This document shows positions 7,480 to 19,285 of a DNA stretch of 64,000 bases, one piece after another. The position numbers were made by a program, and so were the translations under genes. Each line of letters begins with the position of its first letter. The first letter of the stretch is position 1. The stretch covers positions 1 through 64,000 of the forward strand of contig JAUXXJ010000010.1 in the NCBI GenBank assembly GCA_030681195.1, in the 5' to 3' direction. Origin of the DNA: Rhodocyclaceae bacterium (lineage in GTDB: Bacteria; Pseudomonadota; Gammaproteobacteria; Burkholderiales; Rhodocyclaceae). Under the pieces are notes generated by a model. It saw only the letters and a program-made list of their open reading frames with translations. It was not told the DNA's origin and searched no databases.

Positions 7480-10400
7480 ATGACCCAGATTCTCAAGCTG
7501 CGCGGCACGGCCGCCTTTTCCGCTTCCCGTCTTGCGCGCCTGCAGGAACAGGCGGGGCAAACCCTGACCGCAGAGCACTGGTATTTCGTCGAAACCGACC
7601 AAGGCTTGAACGATGCCGAACTGGCGCGTCTGAAGGACTTGCTGGGCATTCCGGCGACGCTGCCAGCAGAGCCTGCCGGGACGCTGATTCTCGTCACCCC
7701 ACGCCTCGGCACCATTTCGCCGTGGGCCTCAAAAGCCACCGACATCGCCCACAACTGCGGCTTTGTCGCCATCAAGCGCATCGAGCGCGGGATTGCTTAC
7801 CATTTCAAGAATGGCGAAAAGTCGGCGCTCGCGGGACGGCTACACGACCGTATGACCGAATCCGTACTGGATTCCATCGACGCCGCCGAGCAACTTTTCC
7901 ACCACGTCGCGCCGCAGCCGCTGACCACCGTGGATATTCTCGCCGGCGGCCGCACTGCGCTGGTCAAAGCCAACGGCGAACTGGGACTGGCACTGTCCGA
8001 CGATGAAATCGACTACCTCGTCGAGAACTTCACCAAGGTCGGCCGCAACCCCACCGACGTCGAACTGATGATGTTCGCGCAGGCCAACTCGGAGCACTGT
8101 CGCCACAAGATCTTCAACGCCTCATGGACAGTGGATGGCCAGGAACAGCCCTTGTCGCTGTTCGGGATGATCCGCGAATCGCACAAGGCGCATCCAGAAG
8201 GCACGGTGGTGGCCTATTCGGACAATGCCGCCGTGATCGAAGGGGCGCAGATCAAGCGTTTCTACCCACAAGCCGATGGCAGCTATGGCTATGTGGAAGA
8301 CATGACCCATCTCCTCGCCAAGGTCGAGACGCACAACCACCCGACTGCCATTTCGCCTTTCCCCGGCGCCGCCACCGGCTCGGGCGGCGAGATTCGCGAT
8401 GAGGGCGCAACCGGGCGCGGTTCCAAGCCCAAGGCCGGTCTCGGCGGCTTCTCGGTCTCCGATTTGAAGATTCCCGGCTATGCCCAGCCGTGGGAATCCA
8501 ACTACGGCAAGCCCGACCGCATTGCATCGGCACTCGACATCATGATCGAAGGCCCGATTGGCGCGGCGGCCTTCAACAACGAATTCGGCCGGCCCAATCT
8601 GGCCGGCTATTTCCGCACCTTCGAGCAGCAATTCAATGGCGAAATGCGCGGCTATCACAAGCCGATCATGATTGCCGGTGGCGTCGGCAACATTTCCGAC
8701 CGCCACTCCTTCAAGGAACTGTTCCCGGCCGGCACGAAGCTGATCCAGTTGGGCGGCCCCGGCATGCTGATCGGTCTTGGTGGCGGCGCGGCTTCGTCGA
8801 TGACCACCGGCACCAACACTGCCGACCTCGACTTCGCCTCGGTGCAGCGCGGCAACCCGGAGATGCAGCGGCGCGCCCAGGAAGTCATCGACCGTTGCTG
8901 GCAGATGGGGGATGCAAACCCGATCCTCGCCATTCACGATGTGGGCGCGGGCGGCATCTCGAATGCCATGCCCGAACTGGCCAACGATGCCGGTCGTGGC
9001 GCGCTGTTTGATCTGCGTGCCGTGCCGAATGAAGAGCCGGGCATGGCGCCGCGTGAAATCTGGTCTAACGAGGCGCAGGAGCGTTATGTGCTGGCCATCG
9101 GCCCGGAGCGCTTGGCCGAGTTCGTGGCGCTGTGCGAACGCGAACGCTGCCCCTTCGCCGTGATCGGCGAAGCCACCGAAGAACGCCAACTGGTCGTCAA
9201 GGATGACCACTTCGGCAACAAGCCCGTCGACATGCCGATGGACGTGCTGCTCGGCAAGCCGCCGCGCATGCACCGCACCGCGCAGCGCAAGCAGGTCAGT
9301 ATGCCGGCGCTCGACGTCGGCCAGATCGACCTGAAAGAGGCGGCCTTCCGCGTTCTGCGCCTGCCGGCCGTGGCGTCGAAGAACTTTCTCATCACCATTG
9401 GCGACCGCACCGTCGGTGGCATGACAGCGCGCGACCAGTGCGTCGGCCCGTGGCAGACACCGGTCGCCGATGTGGCCGTGACGGCGATGGGTTACGACAC
9501 GAATTTGGGTGAATGTTTCGCGATGGGCGAGCGCACGCCGGTCGCCTTGCTGAATGCACCGGCCTCCGGCCGTATGGCGGTCGGCGAAGCGATCACCAAT
9601 CTGGCCGCTGCCGACATTGGCGATATCAAGAAGATCAAGCTCTCGGCCAACTGGATGGCGGCAGCCGGCCATGGCAACGAGGATGCCGCGCTGTTTGATA
9701 CGGTGAAGACCGTCGGCCTCGATTTCTGCCCGGCGCTCGGTGTGAGTATTCCTGTCGGCAAGGATTCGCTGTCGATGCGCACGAAATGGAATGACGGCGG
9801 GCAGGAGAAAGTGGTGGCCGCGCCGCTCTCCCTGATCATTACCGCTTTCGCGCCTTGCGCCGACATCCGCAAGACCATGACGCCGCAACTCGTGCGCGAC
9901 AATGGTGCCGGCGAAGCGGGGGAGACCGAACTGATTCTGATCGACCTCGGCGCCGGCCTGAATCGCCTCGGCGGTTCGGCGCTGGCGCAGGTCTATGGTG
10001 TGTCGGGCGATGTACCGCCGGATGCCGATGCCGACAAGCTCAAGGCCTTTTTCGCCCTGATCCAGCACCTCAACCGTGCCAAGATGATTCTCGCCTATCA
10101 CGACCGCGCCGATGGGGGCCTGTTCGCGACGGTCTGCGAAATGGCCTTTGCCGGTCATGTCGGCGTCTCGCTCAATCTCGATACGCTGTGCTACGACGAA
10201 CTGATGAACGACGTCGACGGCATGGAGCGCCGCCCGGAAATGGTTGACGGCCGCATGAAGGATCGCTTGCTTGCCGCCCTGTTCAACGAGGAACTCGGCG
10301 CGGTGATCCAGGTGTTGCGCGATGACCGCCCGACCGTGATGCAGGCGCTGCGCGATGCCGGCCTGGGTGCCTGCGCCCACATGATTGGCACGCTCAATGG

Positions 10401-11415
10401 CAAGGACGAGATTCGCATCTGGAGGAATTCAAAGCTCGTCTTCGGCGCGCCGCGTATCGAATTGCAACGCGCCTGGAGCGAGGTGAGCTTCCAGGTTGCC
10501 CGTCTGCGCGACGATCCAACCTGCGCGCAGGAAGAGTTCGATGTCGTCCTCGATGGCGGCAATCCGGGCTTGTCGGCGGACCTCACGTTCGATCCGGCCG
10601 CACCGTTTGTGGTGACCGGTGCCCGGCCGAAAATGGCGATCCTGCGCGAGCAGGGCGTCAATGGCGAGGTCGAGATGGCCGCCGCCTTTGACCGTGCCGG
10701 CTTCCAGGCCGTCGATGTGCACATGTCCGACCTGATGAGCGGTCGCGTGCATCTGGCCGACTTCAAGGGCCTTGCCGCCTGCGGTGGCTTCTCCTACGGT
10801 GATGTGCTCGGCGCCGGGCAAGGCTGGGCGAAGTCGATCCTGTTCAACGCACGGCTGAAGGACGAGTTTGTTGTCTTCTTCAACCGCCCCGATACCTTTG
10901 CGCTGGGTGTCTGCAACGGCTGCCAGATGATGAGCAACCTCGCCAGCATCATTCCCGGTGCGCAGGATTGGCCGACTTTCCATCGCAACCGTTCCGAACA
11001 GTTCGAGGCACGTTTTGCGATGGTCGAGATTGTCGACTCGCCCTCGATCTTTTTCACCGGCATGGCCGGTTCGCGCTTGCCGGTGGTGGTGAGCCACGGC
11101 GAAGGCAGGGCGGTGTTTGCCGGCCCGCAAAAGTCGGCGCAGCCTCTTCGGGCCGCTTCCGGCCTGACGGCCTCCCTGCTGGCGGTACGGCATATCGACC
11201 ACCTTGGCGCCCCGGCGACCACCTACCCGTATAACCCGAACGGTTCGCCCGATGGTATTACCGGTGTCACCACCCCGGATGGCCGCTTCACCATCATGAT
11301 GCCGCACCCCGAACGGGTATTCCGCAGCGTGCAGATGTCCTGGCATCCGGCCGGCTGGGGTGGGGATTCCCCGTGGATGACCATGTTCCGCAACGCCCGC
11401 CGCTGGGTGGGCTGA
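7480..11415 (+). CDS. purL: Phosphoribosylformylglycinamidine synthase
   Basis: 1311 residues, the long single-chain PurL. It converts FGAR, glutamine and ATP to FGAM in de novo purine synthesis in the cytoplasm. Order: N-terminal PurS-like part, two PurM-like ATP-binding halves (ETHNHP motif near residue 285), and a C-terminal class I glutamine amidotransferase. The nucleophile lies in GVCNGCQ (Cys1145), and a PHPER motif supplies the catalytic His-Glu near residue 1270. Length and motifs are normal. A dispersed-repeat copy (7817-7840) encodes part of EKSALAGRL near residue 115, just before the conserved LHDRM segment. Purine limitation is the likely control; no PurR-type box was identified. 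Confidence 0.97.
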   Translation: MTQILKLRGTAAFSASRLARLQEQAGQTLTAEHWYFVETDQGLNDAELARLKDLLGIPATLPAEPAGTLILVTPRLGTISPWASKATDIAHNCGFVAIKRIERGIAYHFKNGEKSALAGRLHDRMTESVLDSIDAAEQLFHHVAPQPLTTVDILAGGRTALVKANGELGLALSDDEIDYLVENFTKVGRNPTDVELMMFAQANSEHCRHKIFNASWTVDGQEQPLSLFGMIRESHKAHPEGTVVAYSDNAAVIEGAQIKRFYPQADGSYGYVEDMTHLLAKVETHNHPTAISPFPGAATGSGGEIRDEGATGRGSKPKAGLGGFSVSDLKIPGYAQPWESNYGKPDRIASALDIMIEGPIGAAAFNNEFGRPNLAGYFRTFEQQFNGEMRGYHKPIMIAGGVGNISDRHSFKELFPAGTKLIQLGGPGMLIGLGGGAASSMTTGTNTADLDFASVQRGNPEMQRRAQEVIDRCWQMGDANPILAIHDVGAGGISNAMPELANDAGRGALFDLRAVPNEEPGMAPREIWSNEAQERYVLAIGPERLAEFVALCERERCPFAVIGEATEERQLVVKDDHFGNKPVDMPMDVLLGKPPRMHRTAQRKQVSMPALDVGQIDLKEAAFRVLRLPAVASKNFLITIGDRTVGGMTARDQCVGPWQTPVADVAVTAMGYDTNLGECFAMGERTPVALLNAPASGRMAVGEAITNLAAADIGDIKKIKLSANWMAAAGHGNEDAALFDTVKTVGLDFCPALGVSIPVGKDSLSMRTKWNDGGQEKVVAAPLSLIITAFAPCADIRKTMTPQLVRDNGAGEAGETELILIDLGAGLNRLGGSALAQVYGVSGDVPPDADADKLKAFFALIQHLNRAKMILAYHDRADGGLFATVCEMAFAGHVGVSLNLDTLCYDELMNDVDGMERRPEMVDGRMKDRLLAALFNEELGAVIQVLRDDRPTVMQALRDAGLGACAHMIGTLNGKDEIRIWRNSKLVFGAPRIELQRAWSEVSFQVARLRDDPTCAQEEFDVVLDGGNPGLSADLTFDPAAPFVVTGARPKMAILREQGVNGEVEMAAAFDRAGFQAVDVHMSDLMSGRVHLADFKGLAACGGFSYGDVLGAGQGWAKSILFNARLKDEFVVFFNRPDTFALGVCNGCQMMSNLASIIPGAQDWPTFHRNRSEQFEARFAMVEIVDSPSIFFTGMAGSRLPVVVSHGEGRAVFAGPQKSAQPLRAASGLTASLLAVRHIDHLGAPATTYPYNPNGSPDGITGVTTPDGRFTIMMPHPERVFRSVQMSWHPAGWGGDSPWMTMFRNARRWVG
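7817..7840 (+). repeat. Dispersed 24-bp repeat, copy 2 (in purL)
   Basis: AAAA plus the core with two mismatches. It is read in the frame that gives Lys-Ser-Ala-Leu-Ala-Gly-Arg, a frame used by no other coding copy in the window. Confidence 0.85.
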
Positions 11416-11463
11416 ACGGGGTACTATTCATCTTTCGTGATAGTGCCGACCTGAGGGGGTGAC

Positions 11464-12468
11464 ATGAAAAGCGTAATCGCGTGCTGGTTGCTGTTGTTCA
11501 TGGGGCTGGTGCAGGCCGCCGATTTGCAACGCATCGTGGTTAGCGCGCCGGGGCCGCGCAATATTTCCTATCTGCCGGTCGACCTGATTCCGGCCATTGG
11601 GGCCGACAAGGAAGAAGGTGTCGACCTTCGCATCCTGCACACCGGTGGCGGCGGCGTCGCCCTCAACAACATGGTGACCCGAAACGCTGATTTTGCCGTG
11701 GCCGGCGTCCCGGCGGCGCTGTCGCTCAAAGCCAATGGGGGTGAGGTGGTGGTGATCGCCCCGGTCAATGATGCGCCGCTGTTTGTCCTGATGGTGCGTT
11801 CTGGTCTCAAAGGCGAGGTCAAGCGCATCGCCGACCTCAAGGGCAAGGTGATCGGCGTCAACACCGGCACCAAGACTTCCAAGACGACGTCGCAGCAGCT
11901 CGGCGAACTGCTGCTGAAATCGGCCGGCGTGCCAGTCGATGCGGTGCGTATCGTGCCGGCAGGCCAAAGCTGGGTCGAGCAATCCTCGCTGATGATTACC
12001 GGCGCGGCCGACGCCGTGGTGGGTGACGAACCCTTTGCGACGCGCCTCCAGGAGGACGGTAAAGTCTTTTTCCTCGCTCACCTGGCGCAGCCGGAAACGG
12101 TCAAGGGCATCCAGGGGGTGAATTTCCTTCACGCGGCGCTGGAAACGCGCCCCGACGTGATCGCCAACAATCCGGCCAAGGTCGAGAAGATGGTGCGCAT
12201 GCTGAAGAAAAGCCTGGCCTGGATCGCCAGTCACACGCCCGAACAGGTGGTGGACGCGCTGGGGGTCAAGGACGCAGATGAGCGCAGTTCGCTGATCCGT
12301 GCGCTCAAGGCCTATCCCAAGGCATTCAGCCGCGATGGCAGGTTCTCTACCGCGCAGATCAAGGAAACCGATGTCTTCTTCCAGAGCAGTCTGGAAAAGG
12401 GCTCACCGGGGCATGGCTTGCGCTTTGAATCCCTGCTGAGCGACCGCTGGGCCGGTCGCCGCGACTGA
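11464..12468 (+). CDS. NMT1/SsuA-like periplasmic binding protein
   Basis: 334 residues with a signal peptide of about 19 residues ending near VQAA. The fold resembles the NMT1/THI5/SsuA binding-protein family: LPVDLIPAIGADKEEGVDL near the start, GGGGVALNNM in the ligand loop, then a lid with IGVNTGTKTS. Members bind sulfonates, pyrimidine precursors or similar small molecules; the ligand here is unknown. No permease or ATPase gene accompanies it. It ends 7 bp before a membrane hybrid kinase, so it probably serves as that kinase's ligand sensor (inference). GAGGGGG before the ATG serves as ribosome site. Confidence 0.85.
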   Translation: MKSVIACWLLLFMGLVQAADLQRIVVSAPGPRNISYLPVDLIPAIGADKEEGVDLRILHTGGGGVALNNMVTRNADFAVAGVPAALSLKANGGEVVVIAPVNDAPLFVLMVRSGLKGEVKRIADLKGKVIGVNTGTKTSKTTSQQLGELLLKSAGVPVDAVRIVPAGQSWVEQSSLMITGAADAVVGDEPFATRLQEDGKVFFLAHLAQPETVKGIQGVNFLHAALETRPDVIANNPAKVEKMVRMLKKSLAWIASHTPEQVVDALGVKDADERSSLIRALKAYPKAFSRDGRFSTAQIKETDVFFQSSLEKGSPGHGLRFESLLSDRWAGRRD

Positions 12469-12475
12469 ACAGGGT

Positions 12476-15400
12476 ATGCAGCGCCTCAACTCGATTACGC
12501 GACAGGCGACCCTGCGGCTACTGGTCAGCCTGGGGCTGCTGGTTGGGCTGATTGCCATCAGTTCGTTCGCCATCTACCGTGTGGCGCTCAACAAGACCGC
12601 CACCGAGCGCAGCGAAAATCTTGCTGCCTTCTATGCTAACCGCATCGAGCAGATCGACCGCGACTGGGAAATTCAGAGCCGCGACTTCAAGGTACGCATC
12701 GAATACACGCGGGCGCTGGAGGATATGCGGTCGGCGGTTACCAACTTGCAGGCCTTCATGACCATCCAGGGGACGGATCGGCGCTTCCAGTACCTGCTGA
12801 TCCAGACCAAGGGTGGCGAAAAGCTGTTCGATTTTGGCAAGGATCTCAGCCTGCCCGCCATTCCCGACTCTCCCGACATTGCGGCCGGTCACTACGAGGA
12901 TGTGGCGTCGCATGCGCTGTATCGGGTCTTCGAACATCCGATCTGGCTCGGCGAGAAACTCGGGACAGGGCGCTTTGCCATGTTCTTCCGCATCGACAAT
13001 GGGCTGCTGCAGCAGATCGGTGCCCCCGGCCTGACGCTTAGCGCACTGCATGCCGGCGTGCCGATTGCCAGTTCCGGTGGTACTCAGGCGCTGGAACGGC
13101 TGCGCGGCCATACCGTTGCCGAGGAGATGGGGCGGGAGGTGCGCGACGTGATGTGGCTGGATGACCAGCTGACGCCGCTGGTGTTGCGCATTGAGGCGCC
13201 TGTCGTTCCCTTGTTCTCGACCGCCGAGTTGGTCATCGGCATGAGCGTCATTCCGATCCTCGACGGGCTGGTGTTGTGGCTGACCCTGGGTGTCTGGCTG
13301 CGCCGCCAGACGCGGCGTGTGGCCGAGCTGGGGACGGCGGTTCGCGAATACGATACGGCGCGACACGAGACCCCTGAACTCAGACGGGCGTTGATCAATG
13401 CGAAGCAGGGGCCTGCCGACGAGATTGCCGATGTGGCCGATGCCGTCAGTGTACTGGTCAAGGATATCGCGCAGGAAGAGCAGGAGCGCGAAGTTGCCTT
13501 GCTGCGGCTCAGGGTCTCCGAGGCCGAATATCGCAGCATCCTGCAAACCACCGCCGACGGTTTCTGGATGGTGTCCGGCGAGGATGGTCACTTCCTCGAC
13601 GTCAATCCGGCCTACTGCGAGATGAGCGGCTATACGCGCGAGGAACTGCTGGGCATGTCTGTCCCGGATATCGAAGCCATGGAGAGCCCGGCAGAAACGC
13701 AGCGGCATATCGAAGAGGTGATTGCCGGCCATCGTCAGCGCTTCGAGTCGCGGCATCGGCGCAAGGACGGTAGCCTGTTCGATGTCGAGATCAGCACGCA
13801 GTTCATCGATGCGCGCGGCGGGGTGCTGATCGTGTTCATCCGCGACATCACCCAGCGCAAGCAGACCGAACAGGCGCTGCTGGAAGCGAAAGGGCTTGCC
13901 GAGCACGCCAACTCGGCCAAAAGCGAGTTTCTTGCCAACATGAGCCACGAGATTCGTACGCCGATGAACGCCATCATCGGCCTCTCCGACCTGTCTTTGG
14001 GGCTGAGCGGCATCAGCCCCAAGCTGCGCGATTACCTGACCAAGATCCATACCTCGTCCAAAGCACTGCTGGCCATCATCAACGACATCCTCGACTATTC
14101 GAAGGTGGAAGCGGGCCGTCTCGATCTGGAGACCGCCGCGTTTCGTATCGAGGAACTGCTGCAGAACGTCGCCGACCTGTTCAGCCTGCGTGCTGACGAG
14201 AAGGGGCTGGAACTGTTGATCGACCTGTCGCCCGGCGTGCCGCCGGTGCTGATCGGCGATGCGCTGCGCTTGGGCCAGGTGATGAACAATCTGGTCGGCA
14301 ATGCGGTGAAATTTACCGAAAGCGGGGAAGTCCACGCCAAGGTGGCGCTGCTGGATCAGCAAGGCAGTCTGGTGACGCTGCAGTTTTCCGTGCGCGATAC
14401 CGGCATCGGCATGACGCCGGAACAAGTCGATCACCTGTTTCAGCCCTTCACCCAGGCTGACGGTTCGATCACGCGCCGCTATGGCGGCACCGGTCTCGGG
14501 CTGGTCATCAGCAAACGGCTGGTCGAACGCATGGGCGGCGATCTGGTGGTCGATAGCGTGCCCGACAAGGGCAGTTGTTTCAGCTTCACCGTGACTTTGC
14601 CGATGGCGCACAGTGCGCACATCGAGCGCTCCCCCGCCGACCTGCGCGGCATGCGCGTGCTGGTGGTTGACGATGTCGATACCTCGCGGCTGGTGCTCTG
14701 CGAAATGCTCCATTCCTGGGGCTTTGATGTCACCGAGGCAACGGATGGCTACCATGCCATCGAACTGCTCAATCTGGCGGCCATCAAGCCGGAGCGTGCC
14801 TTCGAGATGATCCTGACGGACTGGAAAATGCCGGAAATGAATGGTATCGCCCTCGCCCGCAAGATTGGCGATCAAGTGGCCAATAAAGTACTGCCGAAGA
14901 TGCCGGTGATTATCATGGTGACGGCCTTCGGCAAGGATCAGTTGCTGGCCGCCGCCCGTGACGTCGAACTGGATGGGGTACTGACCAAGCCGGTCACCTC
15001 GTCCGGCCTGTTCGACGCCATCATGCAGATTCAGGGCGGACAGCAGTATCAGGATGCGCCGCAGAAAAGTCGTGATCTGTTCGAACAGGCGGCGCCGATC
15101 CGTGGTGCCAGGGTACTGCTGGTCGAGGATAACGACATCAACCAGACCGTGGCGCAGGACCTCCTCGAACGCATGGGCTTTCAGGTCATCATCACCGGGG
15201 ATGGCGAGCAGGCGCTGGAGATGCTCGAACGCGAAGTCTTCGATGTCGTGCTGATGGACCTGCAGATGCCGGTCATGGACGGCTTCGAGGCCACCCGCCG
15301 GATTCGTGCCCAGACACGTTTCGCCAAGCTGCCAGTGATCGCCATGACGGCGGCTGCACTGCTCCGCGATCGCGAAGCCTGTCTGGCGGTCGGCATGAAT

Positions 15401-16174
15401 GACCACGTGGCCAAACCCATCGTGCCGCAGGATCTGCTGAACGTGCTGCTGAAATGGGTCAAGGTAGATCGTGTTTACCCAGTGCCTTGTCCGCGTGGTT
15501 TCAGTACCCCCGTCGAGAGCGGCATGCCGCCAACTTTGCCCGGCTTCGATCTGGACAGTGTCATGACCCTGATGGGCGGCGATCAGGCACTGTTCAAACG
15601 CCTCGCCTTGCGGTTTGTCGAGCAGTTTGAAGGCGCTGCGGCGCGCCTGGCAGAGCAGATCGAAGCGAGCCAATGGGGTGAGGCGCGAGCGGCAACGCAT
15701 CAGATCAGAGGCGCTGCCGGTAATCTTGGGGCGAAATCGCTTTGGCAGGCAGCCGATCGGCTCGAAACCGCGCTGGATGATGTCATCGCAGGAACAGTCG
15801 GCACGGGCGGGGTGGCGTTTGATGCGCTGACCGGATTTGCTCAGGCGCTGAGCGAAGTGGTGGATTCGGTGGCCAGCCTGTCACTCCCGCCATCTGCAAG
15901 TCCCGAGTCTGCGGAGTTTGCCTGCGATCAATGCAACTGGCAACGCGCCAGCGATCTGTTCGTCCAGGTCCGTGATCTGGTGGATCATTACGACTTCGTG
16001 CCGCACGAACTGCTGGTCGATTTGCGCGATTGCCTGCGCTGCCGGCCACTCCGCACACAAGTCGATATCCTCATGCGCCATGTCGAGCGTACCGAATACG
16101 ACAAGGCCAAGCATCTGCTCGACAATCTGTCGTGCCGTGAAGGACATGATCTCGGGATGGGCACAAAAACATGA
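12476..16174 (+). CDS. Hybrid histidine kinase with two REC domains and HPt
   Basis: 1232 residues. Order: membrane segment near 15-37, periplasmic sensor to ~245, second membrane segment, HAMP-like linker, PAS (~350-460), HisKA with the H-box (His491), HATPase, REC1 (Asp782), REC2 (Asp928) and an HPt domain whose phospho-accepting His lies in [10 protein letters not shown] (His1075). This is a full multi-step phosphorelay in one chain. About 90 further C-terminal residues with a few cysteines match no domain I know. It follows a binding-protein gene by 7 bp and overlaps the REC-GGDEF gene by 4 bp, so the relay very likely ends in cyclic di-GMP synthesis. Confidence 0.92.
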   Translation: MQRLNSITRQATLRLLVSLGLLVGLIAISSFAIYRVALNKTATERSENLAAFYANRIEQIDRDWEIQSRDFKVRIEYTRALEDMRSAVTNLQAFMTIQGTDRRFQYLLIQTKGGEKLFDFGKDLSLPAIPDSPDIAAGHYEDVASHALYRVFEHPIWLGEKLGTGRFAMFFRIDNGLLQQIGAPGLTLSALHAGVPIASSGGTQALERLRGHTVAEEMGREVRDVMWLDDQLTPLVLRIEAPVVPLFSTAELVIGMSVIPILDGLVLWLTLGVWLRRQTRRVAELGTAVREYDTARHETPELRRALINAKQGPADEIADVADAVSVLVKDIAQEEQEREVALLRLRVSEAEYRSILQTTADGFWMVSGEDGHFLDVNPAYCEMSGYTREELLGMSVPDIEAMESPAETQRHIEEVIAGHRQRFESRHRRKDGSLFDVEISTQFIDARGGVLIVFIRDITQRKQTEQALLEAKGLAEHANSAKSEFLANMSHEIRTPMNAIIGLSDLSLGLSGISPKLRDYLTKIHTSSKALLAIINDILDYSKVEAGRLDLETAAFRIEELLQNVADLFSLRADEKGLELLIDLSPGVPPVLIGDALRLGQVMNNLVGNAVKFTESGEVHAKVALLDQQGSLVTLQFSVRDTGIGMTPEQVDHLFQPFTQADGSITRRYGGTGLGLVISKRLVERMGGDLVVDSVPDKGSCFSFTVTLPMAHSAHIERSPADLRGMRVLVVDDVDTSRLVLCEMLHSWGFDVTEATDGYHAIELLNLAAIKPERAFEMILTDWKMPEMNGIALARKIGDQVANKVLPKMPVIIMVTAFGKDQLLAAARDVELDGVLTKPVTSSGLFDAIMQIQGGQQYQDAPQKSRDLFEQAAPIRGARVLLVEDNDINQTVAQDLLERMGFQVIITGDGEQALEMLEREVFDVVLMDLQMPVMDGFEATRRIRAQTRFAKLPVIAMTAAALLRDREACLAVGMNDHVAKPIVPQDLLNVLLKWVKVDRVYPVPCPRGFSTPVESGMPPTLPGFDLDSVMTLMGGDQALFKRLALRFVEQFEGAAARLAEQIEASQWGEARAATHQIRGAAGNLGAKSLWQAADRLETALDDVIAGTVGTGGVAFDALTGFAQALSEVVDSVASLSLPPSASPESAEFACDQCNWQRASDLFVQVRDLVDHYDFVPHELLVDLRDCLRCRPLRTQVDILMRHVERTEYDKAKHLLDNLSCREGHDLGMGTKT

Positions 16175-17082
16175 ATCCGCCGCGCAAACCAGTTGTCCTG
16201 ATTGTCGACGACACCCCTACCAACATCCAGGTGCTGGCCGAAGCCTTGCGCGTTGCCTATCGGGTCAAGGTGGCCGGTGGCGGCAAGATGGCGCTCGATA
16301 TTATCCAGCAAGCCCAGCCCGACCTGATCCTGCTCGATGTGATGATGCCGGACATGGATGGCTATGAGGTGTGCCGCACCCTCAAGAACAATCCGCAGAC
16401 CCAGAACATCCCGGTGATTTTCGTGACCGCTAAGACAGATACGGTGGACGAGACCTTCGGCTTGCAACTGGGCGCGGTCGATTACATTGCCAAGCCCTTT
16501 CGACTACCGATTGTCCTGGCGCGCGTGCACAACCATGTCGCCCTGAAACTGAAAAGCGATTTGCTCGAATCGCATGCGCTGCTCGACGGACTGACCAGTA
16601 TTCCGAACCGCCGTCGCTTCGATCAGTCGCTGGAAACCGAGTGGAAACGTGCCCAGCGCTCGGGGCTGCCGCTGTCCGTGCTGATGTTCGATATCGATCA
16701 CTTCAAGGCCTACAACGATTCGCTCGGCCATCGCGCTGGTGACGATTGCCTGAGCCGCGTGGCCATGCTGCTCTGCGAGTCGGTCGAACGGCCGGGCGAT
16801 CTGGTGGCCCGCTATGGCGGTGAGGAGTTTGTTGCCCTGCTGCCGGAAACCGATGCGGAGGGCGCTGCACGCATTGCCGAACGCTGTCGCGTGCAGATCG
16901 AGGCCGCGCGGATTCCGCATCCCAATTCGGCCACTGCCGGGTGGGTTACGGTCAGCATCGGGGTGGGAACGCTGCTGCCGGACGGTGCCGATCCCCGCGC
17001 CCTGATCGAACAGGCGGATGCGCGCCTGTATCGCGCCAAGGCGGCCGGACGCAATCGCGTTTGCAGCACGCTTGAGGGATAG
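16171..17082 (+). CDS. REC-GGDEF response regulator (diguanylate cyclase)
   Basis: 303 residues, cytoplasmic. The receiver domain (about 1-125) has the acidic pocket IVDDTP, phospho-acceptor Asp56 in [11 protein letters not shown], and the TAKTD and KPF signatures. The C-terminal GGDEF domain has GGEEF at 216-220 and an RPGD inhibitory site ahead of it. The layout is that of WspR/PleD-type cyclases activated by phosphorylation. It overlaps the hybrid kinase by 4 bp, which makes that kinase its natural partner, and relA begins 5 bp downstream. Confidence 0.93.
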   Translation: MNPPRKPVVLIVDDTPTNIQVLAEALRVAYRVKVAGGGKMALDIIQQAQPDLILLDVMMPDMDGYEVCRTLKNNPQTQNIPVIFVTAKTDTVDETFGLQLGAVDYIAKPFRLPIVLARVHNHVALKLKSDLLESHALLDGLTSIPNRRRFDQSLETEWKRAQRSGLPLSVLMFDIDHFKAYNDSLGHRAGDDCLSRVAMLLCESVERPGDLVARYGGEEFVALLPETDAEGAARIAERCRVQIEAARIPHPNSATAGWVTVSIGVGTLLPDGADPRALIEQADARLYRAKAAGRNRVCSTLEG

Positions 17083-17087
17083 CCCAC

Positions 17088-19277
17088 ATGGTTTCCGTTG
17101 TTCACGCCCTGCCGGATTCCGGTATTGATGAAGCGACCCTGACGCGGTTGGTCGAAGGTTTGCCAGAGGAGGGCGCCGCGCGCCTGATGCAGGCCGTCAG
17201 CTTTGCCCGCCAGTTGTATGGCGATGGAAAAGTCGGCACTGGCGAGACGGCCTTCGAGCACGGCATTGGTGCCGCCTTGGTGCTGTCCTCGCTCAATCTC
17301 GACCTCGACAGTCGTCTCGCGGCACTCTTGTTTGCCGCGCCGGACTTTCTCGCCCATGCCCGCGAAAAAATGAGCGCGCAGTGGGGAGAAGCGGTTGCCG
17401 AGCTCGTCGATGGGCTGTATCGCCTGAAGAATTTGCGGCCCCTGACGCTGGCCTCGGCACAAAATCCGCAGAGTGTGCAGGCGCAGGCCGAGATCCTGCG
17501 CAAGATGCTGCTGGCGCTGGCGGCAGATATCCGCGTCGTCCTGATCCGTCTCGCTTCGCGCACCCAGACGCTGCGCTGGCATACCGATCACGACACGCCG
17601 GAACGCCTCGATATTGCGTATGAAAGTCAGCAAATCTATGCACCGCTGGCCAACCGGCTGGGGGTCTGGCAAATCAAGTGGGAAATCGAGGATCTATCCT
17701 TCCGCTTTACCGAGCCGGCGACCTACAAGCGCATCGCCAAGATGCTCGATGAAAAGCGTTTGGAGCGCGAAGCCTTCATCACCTCGGCGGTAGCGCGCCT
17801 GAAAGAGGAACTGGCGAAAGCCGGCATTCCCAATGCCGAGGTATATGGTCGACCGAAGCACATCTTCAGCATCTGGAACAAGATGCGCAAGAAGGACTGT
17901 ACCTTCGAGGAGGTCTACGACGTGCGCGCGCTGCGCGTGGTCGTCGATGAGATGAAGGACTGCTACACGGCGCTGGGCCTGGTGCATGCCCTGTGGGTGC
18001 CGATCCATGGCGAGTTCGATGATTACATCTCGCACCCCAAGGGCAACAACTACCGTTCGCTGCATACCGCTGTCAAGTCCGAGGACGGGCGCGCCTTCGA
18101 GGTGCAGATTCGCACCCACGAGATGCACCAGCATTCCGAAATGGGCGTGGCAGCGCATTGGCGTTACAAGGAGAGTGGTACTTCGGGCAAGGCCGATTCG
18201 GCCTACGACGACAAGATCGCCTGGTTGCGCCAGCTCCTTTCATGGCGCGACGAAATTACCGACTCGGCCGTCTGGGTCGAACAGTTCAAGCGCGCCGCGC
18301 TGGACGACACCATTTATGCGATGACGCCGCAGGGTCGCGTGCTCGACTTGCCCAAAGGCGCGACGCCGATCGACTTTGCCTACCGCCTGCATACCGATAT
18401 TGGCCACCGCTGTCGCGGCGCCAAGGTCGACGGCCATCTGGTGCCGCTCAACACGCCGCTGAAGAACGGCCAGCAGGTCGAGATCACCGCCGTCAAGAGC
18501 GGCGGACCGTCGCGTGACTGGCTCTCGCCTGGTTATCTGGTGTCCAGCCGCGCCCGCCAGAAGGTCAAGGCCTGGTTTGCCGCCCTGCAGGAAGAAGAGA
18601 TGCTGGCCAGCGGCCGTGCCTGGATCATCAAAGAATTGCAACGCGACGGTGCTGCCCAGTCGAACCATGAGGAGTTGGCGCACAAGTTGGGCTTTAAAAA
18701 CACGGAAGCCATGTTCCTTGCGGCGGCACGCAACGAAATCGGCCAGCGGGCGATTCAAACAGCGGTACAGGTTGAACCCCTGGTGCCTGTTGAGGCGCCC
18801 GAAATCCTCATGCACCGCGCCAAGGCGGAGGCGGGCTCCGGTCAGATTCTCGTCGTTGGCATGGACAAGCTGATGACGCAGCTCGGCAATTGCTGTAAAC
18901 CCGTACCGCCGGATGCCATCGCCGGCTTTGTGACGCGTGGGCGCGGCGTGTCGGTGCATCGGGTCGAGTGCGCCAACTTTCGCAATATGGCGGCGCGTAA
19001 CCCTGAACGGGTCATCGAGGCCGCCTGGGGCGGTGAGCAACAAACCATCTACGCCTGTGACCTGCATGTCGAGGCGCATGACCGGCAGGGACTGTTGCGC
19101 GATATCTCCGATGTGCTGTCGAAGGAAAAGGTCAATGTCACCGCCGTCAAGACCCAGTCCAAGGCCGGGGTGGCACGCATGGCGTTTACCGTCGAACTGG
19201 GCAGCGCCACCCAGTTGCAGCGCATTCTCGCCATTCTCGCCGAGGTCGCGGGCGTGTTTCATGTCGGTCGAGCTTAG
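17088..19277 (+). CDS. relA: GTP pyrophosphokinase
   Basis: 729 residues, the RelA/SpoT long form: pseudo-hydrolase region, synthetase (~230-360), TGS (~385-450), helical region, and C-terminal ACT (~650-729). The hydrolase HD dyad is absent: the equivalent position reads Phe-Ala-Ala-Pro-Asp (82-86). This is the RelA pattern, so the enzyme should make (p)ppGpp but not degrade it. Synthetase motifs such as YDVRALRVVV and the GNNYRSLHT substrate loop are present. Its operon position behind a hybrid kinase and a diguanylate cyclase is unusual. A dispersed-repeat copy (17228-17251) encodes KVGTGETA near residue 50. The stop codon is embedded in the next gene's ribosome site. Confidence 0.92.
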   Translation: MVSVVHALPDSGIDEATLTRLVEGLPEEGAARLMQAVSFARQLYGDGKVGTGETAFEHGIGAALVLSSLNLDLDSRLAALLFAAPDFLAHAREKMSAQWGEAVAELVDGLYRLKNLRPLTLASAQNPQSVQAQAEILRKMLLALAADIRVVLIRLASRTQTLRWHTDHDTPERLDIAYESQQIYAPLANRLGVWQIKWEIEDLSFRFTEPATYKRIAKMLDEKRLEREAFITSAVARLKEELAKAGIPNAEVYGRPKHIFSIWNKMRKKDCTFEEVYDVRALRVVVDEMKDCYTALGLVHALWVPIHGEFDDYISHPKGNNYRSLHTAVKSEDGRAFEVQIRTHEMHQHSEMGVAAHWRYKESGTSGKADSAYDDKIAWLRQLLSWRDEITDSAVWVEQFKRAALDDTIYAMTPQGRVLDLPKGATPIDFAYRLHTDIGHRCRGAKVDGHLVPLNTPLKNGQQVEITAVKSGGPSRDWLSPGYLVSSRARQKVKAWFAALQEEEMLASGRAWIIKELQRDGAAQSNHEELAHKLGFKNTEAMFLAAARNEIGQRAIQTAVQVEPLVPVEAPEILMHRAKAEAGSGQILVVGMDKLMTQLGNCCKPVPPDAIAGFVTRGRGVSVHRVECANFRNMAARNPERVIEAAWGGEQQTIYACDLHVEAHDRQGLLRDISDVLSKEKVNVTAVKTQSKAGVARMAFTVELGSATQLQRILAILAEVAGVFHVGRA
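17228..17251 (+). repeat. Dispersed 24-bp repeat, copy 3 (in relA)
   Basis: One mismatch to the consensus. It is read as Lys-Val-Gly-Thr-Gly-Glu-Thr-Ala. As I recall RelA, a GTGE-type sequence often occurs at this point, so the element fits the family sequence. Confidence 0.85.
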
Positions 19278-19285
19278 GAGCGTTT

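Noticed and set aside
8122..10380. A 752-codon open frame on the minus strand
   Set aside because: Antisense to purL, with composition typical of a shadow frame.
11129..11140. A 12-bp match to the start of the dispersed repeat inside purL
   Set aside because: Only the first half matches and the rest diverges completely; not counted as a copy.
12518..15700. A 1060-codon open frame on the minus strand
   Set aside because: It lies antisense to the hybrid kinase, with no recognisable domain and a His/Gln/Asp-rich composition typical of antisense frames in GC-rich genes.
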